DNA of 14,881 nt from QQUD01 sp039029915 (GTDB taxonomy: Bacteria; Chloroflexota; Anaerolineae; Promineifilales; Promineifilaceae). This document shows, piece after piece, positions 14,455 through 14,881 of the stretch. The notes under the pieces were generated by a model. That model made no database searches. It had not been told where the DNA came from and saw only the letters and a program-made list of their open reading frames with translations. A program made the translations under genes and the position numbers. The stretch covers positions 1 through 14,881 of the forward strand of contig JBCCFD010000166.1 of NCBI GenBank assembly GCA_039029915.1, read 5' to 3'. Within the stretch, counting starts at the first letter, position 1. Every line of letters begins with the position of its first letter.

Positions 14455-14556
14455 AGTTTCTAAATTGAAATCTTGTTTGATAAACGCTTTGAACCCTCGA
14501 GGTCACGACGTTTGGTGCCACAGATTTATTCATAGCAGGCACTTCGTTTTACTTAA
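14455..14556 (+). repeat. Dispersed leader-like element, copy B (upstream of the dehydrogenase gene)
   Basis: This 102-nt stretch is homologous to the minus strand of 9036-9138 (about 77% identical by hand alignment). Here the internal hairpin differs: GTGCC (14514-14518) can pair with GGCAC (14538-14542), with an imperfect ACGACGT/ACTTCGT extension, while copy A has a perfect AAACGAAGTT/AACTTCGTTT pair. The stem position is therefore kept although its sequence changed. It starts 31 bases after the crp stop and ends just before the AAGGAG ribosome binding site (14558-14563) of the next gene, in the same orientation as that gene. Confidence 0.75.
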
Positions 14557-14568
14557 AAAGGAGCAATT

Positions 14569-14881
14569 ATGAAAATTGGTTTTATTGGTTTAGGGATTAT
14601 GGGTCACGGAATGGCTTCAAATTTATTAAAAAATCAGGTTGATTTAACAATTTACAATCGGTCAAAGGATAAAGCAAGTAAGTTAATTGAATCGGGGGCA
14701 AATTGGGTTGATTCTCCGGCTGAGTTTGGGGAAGTGGACATTCTATTTACCATGCTGGCCCATCCCGAGGCGGTTACGGCCGTAACCCTGGGCCCCAACG
14801 GCTTTCTCCAACATCTTAAACCAGATGCGTTATGGATAGATTGCAGCACGCTCAATCCAACCTTTGTCAAAGAGATGAGCC
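14569..14881 (+). CDS. 3-hydroxyisobutyrate dehydrogenase-family NAD(P)-dependent oxidoreductase, 3'-truncated
   Basis: The first 104 codons of a beta-hydroxyacid dehydrogenase run off the right edge. The N-terminal Rossmann fold shows 'IGFIGLGIMGHGMASNLL' (3-20), the GxGxxG nucleotide-binding motif plus the 'MG..MA.NL' signature of the family. It is followed by 'YNRSKDKASKLIESGA' (34-49) and the 'DCSTLNP' segment (about 91-97), which lies where the family's substrate-binding D.S. motif is found. Family members oxidise 3-hydroxyisobutyrate, tartronate semialdehyde or related acids; which one cannot be said without the C-terminus. The ATG has AAGGAG at 14558-14563 (spacing 5). The gene is preceded by copy B of the dispersed leader element and contains a 16-bp perfect palindrome centred on ACGGCCGT (14772-14787). 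Confidence 0.9.
   Translation, partial: MKIGFIGLGIMGHGMASNLLKNQVDLTIYNRSKDKASKLIESGANWVDSPAEFGEVDILFTMLAHPEAVTAVTLGPNGFLQHLKPDALWIDCSTLNPTFVKEMS

Larger units (their letters stand above)
1636..14783. repeat. Iterated palindrome ACGGCCGT, 12 copies spread through coding sequence
   Basis: ACGGCCGT begins at 1636, 2665, 6263, 6630, 8249, 9563, 9614, 10805, 11529, 11764, 13941 and 14776. Eight of the twelve extend to AACGGCCGTT, and several to AAACGGCCGTTT. About 0.2 copies would be expected for a given 8-mer in this length with equal base frequencies. All copies lie inside genes: nine encode Thr-Ala-Val and three Asn/Asp-Gly-Arg. None falls in the ktrAB, pspC or AGPS-like genes. Confidence 0.85.

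Overview
The window carries 14 protein-coding genes (two cut by the window edges) plus one probable 34-residue small gene. There are no rRNA, tRNA, CRISPR or insertion-sequence features that I can see. Base composition is moderate. The mix suggests a free-living member of the Chloroflexota. The evidence for that is a secreted beta-helix protein with an 'FLP.VLR' linker and a C-terminal HVHFFF...GNC module that I associate with this phylum, a Crp/Fnr regulator of simple type, KtrAB, and an AGPS-type FAD enzyme. The assignment is an inference (about 0.6) and rests on recollection of protein style, not on a search.

Layout. (1) 1-1230 (+): C-terminal part of an oligopeptide-type ABC substrate-binding protein. 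It is convergent with a secreted beta-helix protein (1407-2741, -), and the two share a bidirectional hairpin terminator. (2) 3077-3322 (+): a small PspC-domain membrane protein with a strong terminator. (3) 3414-5491 (-): a ktrA-ktrB potassium uptake operon joined by an ATGA overlap. It is divergent from an MscS/YbdG-like mechanosensitive channel (5732-6910, +) whose ribosome binding site lies inside a perfect 9-bp hairpin. Potassium import and pressure release side by side make this an osmotic-response neighbourhood. (4) 7004-9942 (-): a GntR/UTRA regulator followed by trpB and trpA (ATGA overlap), with no other trp genes in view. The regulator has a good sigma-70-type promoter and an operator-like nested palindrome at its predicted start site. 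(5) 10246-11795 (+): an unrecognised two-helix membrane protein coupled by ATGA to a RarD-type EamA transporter. (6) 11946-14423 (+): an alkylglycerone-phosphate synthase-like FAD enzyme, a 34-residue single-helix protein and a Crp/Fnr-family regulator in a tight row. (7) 14569-end (+): start of a 3-hydroxyisobutyrate dehydrogenase-family oxidoreductase.

Two signals are not explained by the gene list. First, the palindrome ACGGCCGT occurs 12 times, always inside genes, against about 0.2 expected by chance. All nine Thr-Ala-Val tripeptides in the annotated proteins are written with it. It looks like a genome-wide iterated palindrome comparable in behaviour to cyanobacterial HIP1. Second, a roughly 103-nt element is present in two diverged copies (about 77% identical by hand alignment). 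Each copy sits in the same orientation just upstream of the ribosome binding site of a metabolic gene (trpB and the dehydrogenase). It could be a shared cis-regulatory leader or a small dispersed repeat.
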